A DNA stretch of 64,000 nucleotides from Ricordea florida. Lineage: Eukaryota; Cnidaria; Anthozoa; Corallimorpharia; Ricordeidae. Location of the stretch: positions 25,418,718 to 25,482,717 of the forward strand of contig OX453275.1 in assembly GCA_949710005.1 (NCBI GenBank). The letters are read 5' to 3'. The position numbers and the translations under genes were made by a program. The notes below the pieces were generated by a model. It worked only from the letters and a program-made list of their open reading frames with translations, was not told the DNA's origin and did not search any database. How positions within the stretch are numbered: position 1 is the stretch's first letter; every line of letters starts with the position of its first letter. Below, piece after piece: positions 1 through 11,029 of this stretch.

Positions 1-429
1 TTCAAAGTTGCATTTTAAGTCAACTAATCACAACATTGGTTTAAATCACCAATAAAATGGTGTACATCCTTTCATTGTAAGTCTTTTATTTCAAATTTTC
101 CCTTTCTTTCATAACTTGGCTCTCAGAAATTATAATTTTTATGATTAATTGATAATAGGACCTCGTGTCGTCCAATTCACTCTGTAATTATACTCGTGAT
201 AAACAAATCGAACTCCCGCTGCGGTGTTGTTCGATTTTCTTATCCTTCGTATGATTACAGACAAAAATTGAACTCCACTCAGGTCTATTACCATTACTGT
301 TCTCACTAACAAGCATAGACATGAAACATCATGGAGTGGAGTTCATTGGGCGACACTGTCCAACACATGTACATCTCCAGCTTTTTGCAGATCGTACCCA
401 GCCACCCTTATTAGATTTAGTTAAGAATT
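1..429. other. No gene seen; repeat-like DNA
   Basis: AT-rich with stops in all frames. A short inverted pair (TGAACTCCACTC near 268 and GAGTGGAGTTCA near 331) suggests repeat-derived DNA. Confidence 0.4.
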
Positions 430-800
430 AAAACTGTTGGGCCAAGCTATAGACAGCTCATTAACTTACAAGGCACATGTTAAATCTGTATGTGATAAAG
501 TCAATGCTAGATTTGCTGCTCTTAAGACGGTACGTTTTTACCTGCTGACCTGATGATCAACAAGGCCTTCATCCGTACCACACTTGGAATACTGTGCACC
601 TGTTTTAGTGGGACTTTCATCTCAGGGGACTTTCTAATAAGCTAGAATTTACTAATCAGTTTGCTATCAGAACACTAATGAATCTGCCAAAGTCAATTTC
701 ATATGGCGATCTACTTAAGATAGTAAACATCAAGTCCCTGGAGCATCGAAGATACATGCGAGCCCTAATTCTTCTTTATAAATATTTGGGTGTTTCTTCA
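430..800 (+). pseudogene. LINE reverse-transcriptase C-terminal remnant (first copy)
   Basis: Reading about 440-541 gives a short stretch like the end of a CR1/L2-type LINE ORF2 (LGQAIDSSLTYKAHVKS style). Further pieces in other frames run from about 565 to 790 (AFIR, LEYCAPVL, then NLPKSISYGDLLKIVNIKSL). Stops and frameshifts show that it is dead. The first 35 or so residues of the open frame starting at 678 belong to this remnant, not to the LINE that follows. The family assignment is from motif memory. Confidence 0.55.
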
Positions 801-1632
801 GGTACCTGTGCACAGATGACGTCTTTTAGTGTTAAATATTTAGGACTCATTATTGATTGCTCACTGTCTTGGCACGACCATATTGATTATATAAGTAATA
901 AAATTAGCAAAAGTGTAAATGTTATTGCAAAAGTAAAACCCTATGTGACATCCCAATCCTTAATAAGTATTTATTATGCACTTATATATCCCTATTTAAC
1001 TTATGGTTGCGTACTGTGGGGTAATAATTACGAGGCTCCATTGTCACAATTGGTTAGACTACAAAACAAAGCTATTAGAATAATTAACAATGTGCCACTT
1101 CGTGATCATATTACTCCCCATTATGTAAACCTTGGTCTTATTAAGCTTCCTGACATTGTTAAACTGTATACCTGCCAGCTATCATATGACCACTTAACTG
1201 ATGAAAAACCGTCTAATTACACCGTATCTCTGGTATCTGAGCAACATAACTACGCTACTCGAAGTGCATCCTTACAACACTTAAACCCCGGTTTCTCCAG
1301 AATAAATATAAGGAAATTTTGCCCCACTGTTATTGGATGTTACTATTGGAATGACCTTCCTTTATCTATACGCAACTTAGCGACTAGAAAACATTTTAAA
1401 AAAGCACTCTTTCAGTATTATTTTGCTCAATATTAATTAATTTATACTTCTTCTTCTCCTATTGTCAAGTTTAACTTTTTTACCCTAATTTCTATTGTCA
1501 ATTAAAGAAGGGCATCCAATTAGCTTGCTATATTTTTGCCCTTTTCCATTTCTACTCTTACTTGTGTAATTTATATTTATCTTTGTAATTCTGGAATGGA
1601 ATAAATAAATAAAATGAAATGAAATGAAATGA
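678..1632 (+). mobile_element. 5'-truncated CR1/L2-like LINE, C-terminal ORF and 3' tail
   Basis: The open frame 678-1436 encodes 252 residues. From about residue 50 on it matches the end of non-LTR retrotransposon ORF2: VKYLGLIIDCSLSWHDHI, then ALIYPYLTYGCVLWG, then LQNKAIRIINN, and a terminal YYWNDLPLSIRN. Reverse-transcriptase catalytic motifs lie upstream in the full-length family and are absent here, so this is a dead 5'-truncated copy. After the stop there is a short 3' UTR ending in a simple tail of ATAAATAAATAAA and ATGAA units (about 1600-1632), typical of the CR1/L2 clade. The first 35 or so residues come from a different LINE remnant, so the ORF is chimeric and suggests one LINE landed in another. 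Confidence 0.7.
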
Positions 1633-1697
1633 CGTAAAACAATGCCAGACAATAGAAAAGACGTTGCTGAATAATTTACACTCAATGGTGAAACAAT

Positions 1698-1976
1698 GTG
1701 CTACGGTACCTGGAGAAGGAACCAAATCTTTATTTATTACGGGGCCAAACTGCATCAAGGAGTTGTTCTCATAGCGTTCTGGCAATTATGACCTACGAGG
1801 CTATTGTAAGCTCAAAATATTTGCATAAATCTTATTGCTACATAATTTCACGTTTATGGAACAACCTACCTGACAATATAAGAAGAGCGTCCTCTCTTAG
1901 AATTTTTAAAAATTTACTGAACAATGTTAACCTGACTACCAAGGCCAATTGTTGCTGTAATCTTTGTATCGATTAG
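1698..1976 (+). pseudogene. LINE ORF2 tail fragment
   Basis: The open frame contains YIISRLWNNLPDNIRRASS followed by LRIFKNLL. This is the usual closing signature of CR1/L2/Rex1-type ORF2 (LWN-LP--IR---S---FK--L). It lies just past the tail of the preceding LINE and may be the severed 3' end of the remnant at 430-800. It has no catalytic domain. Confidence 0.5.
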
Positions 1977-2110
1977 TTTACATATTTAAATTTTTATAGT
2001 TTAGTTTTTAAATTTTAGATTATAGATTTTCAATTTTCATTTATAGTCTAGTTTTTGTACTTTCGTTGAATAGATAACATCTTTAAATTTTGCTCAGTTT
2101 TTATTTATAG

Positions 2111-2590
2111 CACTGGACGAAAAAACGGATTTACTAATGTTTGCGAAAAGTGCAAATATGTGGTAAATTTGGAGATCTAAATTTGCATTACATTTGCGCT
2201 GTCGGCTAAAGTGTGGGCAAATACATGTATTTGCTAGATAGGTATTGATAGGCAAAAGTCAAGTAAATGTAACGATTTGATACAAATTTGCACCATGTGC
2301 AAATCTTCAACATTTCTTCCAATTTACTCAAATTTAAATCCTTGGCAAAAATGGCAGTTTTCACTGTACTTCAAACGCAGGCAAAAATATTGCAAAACCC
2401 CTAATTTGCATTGGTGTTTGCTCTATTTTTTCCAGGATACCAAAAGACCACTTTCGCATGTTGTTTACTCTTATTTGCCTTAAGAGCAAAAACAATAAAT
2501 TTCAAGATATTTGGCTGTATCATAAATTTGCACATTTGCATCATAATTGTCCATATTTGCAAGGGGAGCAAATATAGTGTACTTCATAAC
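2111..2590 (+). repeat. Non-autonomous DNA-transposon-like repeat, end motif CACTGGACGAAAAAA
   Basis: It begins CACTGGACGAAAAAACGGAT and is then very rich in AAATTTGCA/TGCAAAT words. The same terminus occurs in inverse orientation at 49020-49054 (ends TTTTTTCGTCCAGTG), also next to TTTGCA-rich DNA, so both are probably copies of one family. The right boundary near 2580 is uncertain. I see no coding capacity. Confidence 0.45.
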
Positions 2591-3608
2591 ATCTACTGAC
2601 AATCAAAGGTGATGTGGATGTGACATTTCCTATATGTTTGATTCGTTTTTTGTGACTTAAGTAAATTTCTAGTCTCAACTGTAACATTACATTGGTACGA
2701 TAACATTTTGTACACGCCGCGAGACTCCGCCTAGAAGTCCATTCCCTTATATGCGTCTTTCCTGTCAACTGTTTTATGTGCACTGTCATTTTAATTTAAA
2801 GGAATCAGAAACCCGTTAATTTTTTCGACAATTTTACAGTCACAAATTTCTTCTGTTAGTCTTTTTAGGAGCAACGACGAAGGCAGTGACGCCAATGAAC
2901 CCAATAAGTAAATGAAAAACAACAAATTTTGCACGGCCAGCGCGCTTTTCTTTACAACTTGTACGAACACCACCATACGTTTCCTTTTGCGAAGTTGTTT
3001 GGGGGACGTAAAGACAGGGACAAATTCAATTTTTTTTTTCCGAGTCCGAACTTGGGTGCAATCCCCAAGACTCACTCAAGTTCACCCGTATTCGACATTT
3101 TAAGAGAGTTAACGGAAATAAACGCGCATTCATTTTGGTAGCTAGGGAAGTTTTTGTTCCCGGCCCTCGCCGTTGCTATAAGGCACCCTATATACATGAA
3201 AATGACCGTTCCATTTTGGTTTTATTACAACTCCTATGATCAAATGCGGAAATGTATCCAGATAAGTTGGACAAATTTTATACACTACAAAACATTGCGA
3301 ATTTACAAGCTGGATTCACCCGCTGCATCTGCTTAAAAACGGCGAAACGAACCAAGTAGCAAAATAAAGTAACGAATCCGAAAGAGTATGTGGCCTTATT
3401 GTATGACAGATGATTGAAGTGCGTTAAGCAATGGACCCAAACACCTGAAAAAGTATTCCATAAGCTGCTAAAGTCATTTCACAGGGTAACAACTCGTAAC
3501 CAAATCTTTAATCAAGGACGTTTTTTTGGGTGGGCGATGGTGGTGGGTGTTGCACAAAGTGATTTGGAGAATTGTGCATACCTCCGAAAAAAAAAACCGT
3601 TTTGGATT
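2591..3608. other. No supported gene
   Basis: Only short overlapping frames of about 60-95 codons without recognisable motifs are present. I see nothing beyond AT-rich intergenic DNA. Confidence 0.4.
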
Positions 3609-3910
3609 TCAAACTCAGGGTTGTGATTATTCACTTGTACATAATTTCCTCATGGTCATTTATCCAACAACCTTAATTCAAATTAAAACCGACAATTTTT
3701 GGTATTTGTTGTAGTTTTGACTGCCCACCTAGAGATGACCACATCTCGATGGCGGGCTTCCTAAAAATGACCACATTTTGAAAGCCCAACAGCCAATACT
3801 ACAACAAAACATGGTGAAACTGCTCACAATTTTGTTTGAACATTAACTGAGCCAACAAATTTATGAAAGGCTAGTTTTTCTTACTCTGTTGTTTGCAACC
3901 CTGAGTTTGA
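3609..3910. repeat. MITE copy 1 with 15-bp TIRs
   Basis: The left end TCAAACTCAGGGTTG (3609-3623) is the perfect reverse complement of the right end CAACCCTGAGTTTGA (3896-3910). The interior matches the copy at 4893-5158, including CATGGTCATTTATCCAACAA and AACAGCCAATACTACAACAA. It is non-coding and I see no clear target duplication. Confidence 0.75.
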
Positions 3911-4261
3911 GTTTCACTGATTTTAATACTGTTCATTAAGTACTACCCATTCAATCCAAAGTAGTCATAGTATTTTTGCTGGCTAAAATTCACCTGAATC
4001 CTGGTTATTTGATCTTGGAATACAAGGAGAGTGGGGTGGGCGGCTTCCCAAAAAAATTTTGACAAACAGAGGGTCTTCATATCCTACAGGAGCTACCAAT
4101 CAAATGGTCAAATCTCACCCAACAATCCCCCCCTTCCCCATAAAAAATGAAGACTCTTATTGGGTTACAGGAGCTCTAAGTTGGCCTTGGAACCATGTTT
4201 AGAGGTATAAAGAAAAAAACGAAGGCAGTGAAACAAATTAACATGCAGCATTTATCCTTCT

Positions 4262-4504
4262 GGGCTGGGTTGCTCAAAGCTGGGTTAAGATAACCCAAGG
4301 TTAGTACGAAATATGAATTCAGATATGAAAGTTAATAAAAAAATTCAGTTGAATTCCTTTTGTCTACAATTTGGTGATTGGATACATTAAAAAGAAAAGA
4401 GAAAATTAGCTGACAAAATGCTTTTGATTAAAAGGAAAAAGAAACCAGAGTTAAAATCTAACCCTGGGTTAGTGCTAATTGGTCTTTGAAACAACTGGGC
4501 CCCA
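4262..4504. repeat. MITE with imperfect TIRs
   Basis: The left end GGGCTGGGTTGCTCAAAGC and the reverse complement of the right end (GGGCCCAGTTGTTTCAAAGA) are imperfect inverted repeats. Both are followed by further inverted matter (GGGTTAAGATAACCC and TAACCCTGGGTTAG). The GGGCCCAGTTGTTC style of end is, as I recall, common in marine invertebrate MITEs. It is non-coding. Confidence 0.6.
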
Positions 4505-4892
4505 GTCTTTTTCTGGGTCCAATAATTCTAAATCACATAACCACGTCGAAGTGACTCAATGGTACACAATCTGGGAATGTGTAGCATTCCTCTTCTGTCA
4601 TTTGATAATAATAATAAAGCCTAGGGTCATACAATGGGCAAAAATGTCCAAGTACTAAAACTAAAAATTCAAAATGACAAAGTGGCTGTTCTATACCGTA
4701 AAGATCGAGGGCCCACACTACTTCCCCCTTAAAATATAAAGTAAATACACTACAACAAATCTACTGGACAAAGGTCCAGTAGTCAGATCACTGACTGTAT
4801 TTTTTGTACATCATACTGAAAAGCTACCATGTAAGTAGCAAGGCCACCCACAATACATTAAATTTGCTCCAAAATAAAAAGTCTTGTGGATT

Positions 4893-5158
4893 TCAAACTC
4901 AGGGTTGTGATTATTCACTTTTACATAATTTCCTCATGGTCATTTATCCAACAAATGTAATTCAAACTAAAACTGACAATTTTATTTTTACTAGTATTTT
5001 TTGTAGTTTTCACTGACCACCTAAAGATGACCACATTTTGAAAGCCCAACAGCCAATACTACAACAAAACATGGTGAAATTGCTTTGTATTTCATAAAGT
5101 TTGTGAAAAGTCAGCACAGACATGATTTGTTTGCTGCTCTTTACAACCCTGATTTTGA
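4893..5158. repeat. MITE copy 2 (same family as 3609-3910)
   Basis: It starts TCAAACTCAGGGTTG (4893-4907) and ends CAACCCTGATTTTGA (5144-5158). The interior is clearly related to copy 1 with small indels. It lies in the same orientation 1.3 kb downstream. Confidence 0.75.
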
Positions 5159-5464
5159 GTTCAAATTATGATTTGTCTTTCTAAACTGCTCAAACAGATT
5201 GAAGAGAATTTATGTCAGCCTTAACACAACAAGATAAACTTAGTGCATTTCTTCAACTGAACCTAAACTGTTAAGACCACTAAGGCTTTACACTAACTTG
5301 TTCTAAGAACTTGTTTCTGTAAAATCGCCAATACTTGCTGGACATCAAATGAATGAAAATATGACCTTTTTCTAGTACAAGACTTATTACAAATAGGCAT
5401 ATTCACACAGTGAGATAAACGTTTTGGTGTTTGTTGTTAAATAGGAATAGGATATTTAAAAAAA

Positions 5465-6132
5465 TCATGATTTATGATTTGCTTTGAGCACTGATAGAAG
5501 ATATGAAATAGTACATCTTAACTTTGGATTTGGTTGGAGGCATTTTCTTTGTCCAGCCACAAAATTACTTCCCATTTTCACTTTGCCACTAACATCTTCC
5601 ATGACCAACCCGAGTGAAAACATATCTGAGGCAAAAGATGGTGGCTGACCAAGAACTATTTCTGGTGCTATATGGCGATGTCGTTTTCTGTACTCTTCTT
5701 GTTTCTGTGCAGTCATCGACTTTTGTTTTGAAGGGGCATCTGATAGCCGAATAGCCTTTCTAAAATCAATCAGCATTGGATGGTTCATATTGTTTACCTC
5801 TGTAAGAATAATGTTGTCACTCTTTATATCTCTGTGGAGAAATCTTTTTGAGTGTAAATGTTCTATTGCTTCACACAATTTCAGTAAAATGTTCTCCGCA
5901 GAGTGCTGTGAAAGGGACATCGATTTACTCTGGAGGGCACGGTACAAAGTACAAGAAGAATTGTGAAGATGATAAAAATATGACACAATAAGGTAAGGTT
6001 TTTTTGTCACATTTACCCCAATCAGATGGGGTATTGATGGATGGGAGCATTGTGCTGTAGTATAAGCTTCATATCTGACATCTTGTGCAGAGGACAAATT
6101 ATTTAATACTTTGACAGCCACTGGAATGCTCT
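5465..6132 (-). pseudogene. Protein kinase exon, 3' part, cut by element A
   Basis: This is the C-terminal part of a eukaryotic protein-kinase catalytic domain on the minus strand. Reading from 6132 down, one sees the ATP-lysine strand VAVKVL, the catalytic loop HRDIKSDNI, IDFRKA where a DFG is expected, APEIV (APE motif), the DMFSLG helix and a stop at 5465. The glycine-rich loop is missing here. It lies in the same frame on the other side of element A (27772-27930), separated exactly at a GCTCT duplication, so the element landed inside the exon. DFR in place of DFG removes the usual metal-binding motif, so the protein may already have been a pseudokinase. I infer a host gene with an upstream exon. 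The substrate is unknown. Confidence 0.85.
6128..6132. repeat. Target-site duplication, left of element A (GCTCT)
   Basis: GCTCT at 6128-6132 is repeated directly at 27772-27776, immediately outside the outermost bases of the inverted repeats. The kinase reading frame is continuous if one copy is discounted. Confidence 0.9.
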
Positions 6133-6375
6133 AGTAGTATATAAGAGTAAAAATACCCGGATTTCCATTATCAGAGATTTATCAGAGATTTAATCAGAGA
6201 TTTTTTCTAGTATAATAAAAGTATCAGCGGTACGGAAAATTTAATCAGAGATTTATCAGAGATTTAATCAGAGATTTTATCAATGAATTATTCCGGATTA
6301 CAAAAAATAAAAAAAATAAAAAAAATAAAAATGTTATTTAAAGATTTAGAAAAAATATAAAAAAGTATGGAACAA
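6133..6375. repeat. Element A left TIR with iterons
   Basis: It matches the reverse complement of 27528-27771 almost perfectly (one poly-A indel and a rare substitution). It contains repeated ATCAGAGATTT units, the word ACCCGGATTT, a box TTATTTAAAGATTTAG (6335-6350) and the first three codons of the polymerase gene. The far TIR gives the same start codon context to the Cys/His-repeat gene. Confidence 0.92.
6337..6349 (+). promoter_or_regulatory. TTTAAAGATT box upstream of PolB
   Basis: TTTAAAGATTTAG lies about 18-30 bases before the ATG at 6367. The same box precedes most genes of A and B, so it is a candidate viral promoter element. Function is inferred from recurrence. Confidence 0.6.
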
Positions 6376-9300
6376 TCACAGAATCAAAATGTAAAAGAAT
6401 TGAGACAACTTAATTTTTTGAAAAAGATTGCTAAAAATCATGGTATTAAAGATTATTCTCAAATGAGTAGATCTGAACTTATCAAAAAGATAAGAAATAT
6501 ACCCGGAATAGTTGAAGAGCTTAAAAAGAAAATTAAAAACAAAACACAAAAACCACCAATCCCCGCTCCCCGTAAAAATATTAAAAACAAAACACAAAAA
6601 CCACCAATCCCCGCTCCCCGTAAAAATATTAAAAACAAAACACAAAAACCACCAATCCCCGCTCCCCGTAAAAATATTCAAAACAAAACACAAAAACCAC
6701 CAACCCCAGCTCCCCGTAAAAATATTCAAAACAAAAAATCAAATGTAAAAGAAAAAGTTAAGTTTTTTGAATCTCTTGAGGATACCAAACAGTCGAAAAA
6801 ACCCACAAATAAAAAAATATCTAAAAATTATAAAGTTGCAGACAGAAAAAAGTTTTATGATTCGCTTATAGTTACAACTAATGAAAATCTACCTAATAAA
6901 TCTCAAAAGAAGATAATCAAAAATTATAAAGTTGCAGACCGAGTTAAGTTTTATGAATCACTTAAGGATCTCACCGATGAAAAAGTTATCAAACCAGAGA
7001 AAAACACTAATAAACAAACACAAAAAACCGATGAAATCCCCGAACAAAACATACGACGAAGGACAACAACCCTAAGAATTTTACCAATAAGACAGCCTAT
7101 AATCAGAAATAATCATCAAAATGGGAACGAAAGAGGTGGAAATGTTATTGAAGTTGGGGAAGATCTAAATAATAACTTATCAGAAAGGATTTATAATACA
7201 CTGGAACCACATATAGAAATGCGCTCAAAAATTGTTTCTGGTTTCAGCGCTGTAGTTTATAGAGGAAACGGAGAAATAGCCCAACACAGTACCACATTTT
7301 TAGGAGAGGGGACTTTTACAAGTTTGGCTGAAATAAGAAATTATATAGAAAGGTGTGAAGCAAAAAGGCTAGATTTAGATAATCTTGAAGCATGGGGTAA
7401 AGCATACTTACCACCATCAGAGATGAAAAACACAAAAGGAGTATACCATGGTAAAGTTGAGTTTATTAATGTGACAGTAAAAGTTATCCAAAGCAAAGAG
7501 CGTTTAATGGGGTGTGGGCGATTGCCAGATTGCTTACATAACAGAAAATGTATTTACGCCGTCGATGATAAGGATGATAATATGTGTTTTTGGAGGTGTT
7601 TGGCTATTCTTTTTAGCATTCTTGCTGGTGAAAAAAGACCTGCCGAGGATACCACAAGAAAGGCGCTAAAACTAGCCCGAGATTTTTACAATAATCAAAA
7701 ATTGAGAGTTGAAGATGTTAAGCCAACTAAACTTGTTGATTTAGAGGGTATCGCTAAGATGTTTTCTATTAACATTCGTTTATTTGAAACAGAAGATGTA
7801 AAACAAAATGTTTGGAAATTAGTGTTCGGAAAAAACCAGTTCAAACCAAATTTACCATGTGTAGATATGGGGCTTTATAAAGGTCACTGTTTTTACATAA
7901 AAGATATTGAGATGCTAACTAACCTATGGGAATGTGGTGGATGTCGCCAAAGATTTCCTAGACATGGTAATTTAAACAGGCACGTTACAAAAGAAAGTTG
8001 TACAGGAGGAAAAACAGAAGTAATATGTAAAGGTGAAAAGTTAAAACACATTCCCAACAGCTATGAAAAAGTTTTTTATGGGGGTAATACACAATATAGT
8101 TATTTGGGGTGTATATGGATTGAACTACAGGCTCAAAAAATAGGTAAACACATTCATCACGCTCTCTGTGGTCATGGAGGTGAGAGGTTTGTGCTGATTG
8201 ATAAAAAAGAGATTTTGGTTGACGGATAAGAGCCTGAAACTAATACTATTTTCCAATTCTATGGGTGTTGGTGGCACGGCTGTCCTTGTTCAAGTACAAA
8301 TAAAATAAAATATAATAAAACTTTGGAAGAAGAAAAAGCAATTAAAGACTTGGGATATAATGTCGTCTCAGTTTGGGAGCATGAAGAACGAGAAATAAAA
8401 AATAATATATATACGGGATCTATGTTTATGAAACTTGAAAAGAAATTTTTTCCATACCCTTATTTTATTGTTTACGATTTTGAAGCAATACTACAAAAAC
8501 TTTATGAAAAGATAACTGAAGATTTAACTTTCACCCATAACCATATTCCAGTTAGTGTTGCTATAATCGACAATTTAACAAATAAACCTATCTTCCTTGA
8601 AAATTCAAACCCTGATGAACTTATAAAAGACTTTGTCTCAAAATTAGAAGAACTAAGAAAAATTATTATTGAAAAAGTTAAAAAAGAATATCCATTACCT
8701 GATCAAGATTCTATTCCAAAGAAAGTTTTAGAAGAGTATAAAAAATGGTGTAACCAAGTTCCTGTTTTAGGGTTCAATAGCGGAAAGTATGATATCAATA
8801 TGATAAAAATACATTTTATAAAACACATGACCGATCAAACTAAAGAGATGTTTGCTACAAAGAAAGAGAATAAATATATGTTTTTGGAAACACCCCATTT
8901 CAAATTCTTGGATGTAATGTCGTTCTTGGCCCCCGGACTTTCTTTTGATAAGTGGTGTAAAGCAAACAACTGTGAAGCTAAAAAACTTGTACTTGATTAT
9001 GAAGCGATGGATAGTTATGATAAACTTTTACAAAATGGACCTTCGAAATATGAAGACTTTTATTCAAGCCTACAACAAAAAATAACAATATCCCCAAAAG
9101 AATATGAAGAATATAAGATGGAATTCAAAAAGAGGGGTTGTGTTACAAAGATGGATTGGTTAAGAGAGTATAACTTAAATGATGTTATTCCTTTCAAAGA
9201 AGCTTTAGAAAAAACACGTGCTCTATATTATCCAGATAAAATAGATATATTAAAAGATGCTGTATCCTTACCGGGGGTTTCAATGAAGTATGTTTTAAAT

Positions 9301-11028
9301 AAATATCAAAAAATGAAGAAGAAAGGGGAGCCTGACTTATATTGCCCCGGTCAATACTGCGTTCATAGGTGTAATAAAATTTGTAATAAACTGTTTTGTA
9401 AAAAATGCCATAAGATAATGAAAGATTGTACCACATGTGATAAAAACAAGATTTATAAACTATTGAAAACTGGTATGGTTGGAGGTCCTAGTATTGTGTT
9501 CATGCGATATGCAGAGGTGGGTAAAACAAAGATTCGATCCCATAAATATAAATTTCCGAAAAATTGTGTGGTGGTTGTTGGTTATGATGCAAACGGGTTA
9601 TATCTATACTGTGCGGGTCAAGAAATGCCATGTGGTAAAGGGCAATGTATTGAGGTTGAAAATCCAACAGATCCTGAATATATTAAGAAGATTTGTGATG
9701 ATATTCTCAATAACAAACTTTTTGGATTTTGTCAAGTGGATATCAATGTTCCCGAAAATCTCAAAGAAAAATTTGAAGAGTTCTCTCCGCTATTTGTTGT
9801 AGATAGTGTTCCTGAAGATCTAGTACCAGAACATATGAAAGAATATCAAAAAGCTACAGGGAGAAAACCCATAAAAGATAATAAAAAATTGCTTGGGGTT
9901 ACTAAGGCAAAGAAAATATTGTTATATACACCCCTAATTAAATGGTATCTTAATCATGGATTAGAGGTTACAGCTATACATCACATTTTGAAATATGAAT
10001 CGGGAAGACCTTTTAAATGGTTTCCGGAAGAGGTGAGTAACGCACGAAGAGATGGTGATATAGAGGTTATGGTTGAAAAGTTAAATGAGACCCTAAGGGC
10101 CCCGGAGGAAGCTGTTAATAAAAAAGATATAGATGAATCTAAAGATGAAATTGATGTCGACACTATTATGAATGAATTAAAACAATTTCCTGATGTTGTA
10201 CCATTTATTGAAGAGAACAAGGATCTTAATGTGTTGATTGAAAAACTAAAAACAAAGTATAAAGGTTGTAAAGAATTGGGTGATACTTACAAACTAAAAG
10301 GAAATGCATTCTATGGAAAAATGATAGAAGACAAAGAAAAACACAAGAACACAAGCTATACTCAAGATGAGAAGAAGGTTGATAGAGACTTTCGAGATCC
10401 GTTTTTTGATGATCTGACAGAAATAAATGAAACATTTGAAATAGTAAAACGAAAACATAAGATAAACATAGATCGCCCTTATCAATGTGGTATCGCGGTA
10501 TATCAATTAGCTAAACTTCGCATGTTGGAATTTTACTATGATTTTCTTGATAAATATGTAGATAGAAAGGATTTTGAATTAGTCCAAATGGACACTGATA
10601 GTTTTTACTTGGTTTATTCAGATGAAAACTTGGATAATATTCTAAAACCTGAAATGCAAAAAGAATACTTTAATGGCGGAAAAGAAAAATTCCTTTCAAC
10701 CTCGAAATACCACGACAAGACCCCAGGCCTGTTCAAGGTGGAGTTTGAAGGAACAAGAATTATTGCACTTTCATCAAAATGTTATTTCGCCGATGGAAAA
10801 GGGAAAACAAAAGTTAGTTGTAAAGGAAACAACCAAAAACAAAACGATATGACATGGGAACGATTCTATGAAGCTTTGAACGGGGTAATGGATATGGCAC
10901 AAAATACGGGCTTTATGGTTAACAACAATAAAATTGTGACATATAACCAAATTAAAAAAGGATTGAGCGCGTATTATGATAAACGGAGAGTTAAAGAGGA
11001 TAGAATTCGCACAGAACCTTTGTATTAG
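6367..11028 (+). pseudogene. PolB: Element A protein-primed DNA polymerase B, one internal stop
   Basis: A 1553-codon frame is interrupted by a single TAA at 8227-8229; the frame is the same on both sides. The N-terminus has a SAP/LEM-like helix pair and four 16-residue repeats with PPIPAPRKN (about 6530-6735). Then come three KFY-SL-type repeats and an OTU-like segment (DNMCFWRCLA near 7576, GHCFYI near 7885). A C2H2 finger (CGGC then H-x-H region, 7930-7990) follows, and then a Vsr-like nuclease segment with FQFYGC and HGC just after the stop. The polymerase part shows Exo I YDFEA (about 8470), Exo II NSGKYDIN (8775), Exo III YNLNDV (9170), motif A YDANGLY (9585), KLKGNAFYGK (10290) and motif C MDTDSFY (10590). 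It would replicate the linear element genome by protein priming. The stop makes it probably inactive unless read through. It meets the integrase tail to tail. Confidence 0.9.
6530..6735 (+). repeat. 48-bp tandem repeat encoding proline-arginine motifs
   Basis: Four near-identical units inside the polymerase gene each encode a lysine-rich spacer plus PPIPAPRKN or PPTPAPRKN. The PxxxPR core resembles ligands of CIN85/CD2AP-type SH3 domains (established motif; its use here is inference). Element B has an independent array of similar PIPAPRTN units. Confidence 0.75.
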
Positions 11029-11029
11029 C

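Noticed and set aside
6376..6729. Minus-strand frame of repeated NIFTGSGDWWFLCFVF units
   Set aside because: It is the antisense shadow of the 48-bp repeat inside the polymerase gene.
6512..6748. Alternative plus frame of KHKNHQSPLPVKI repeats
   Set aside because: Frame-shifted reading of the same tandem repeat; the conserved polymerase frame explains the DNA.
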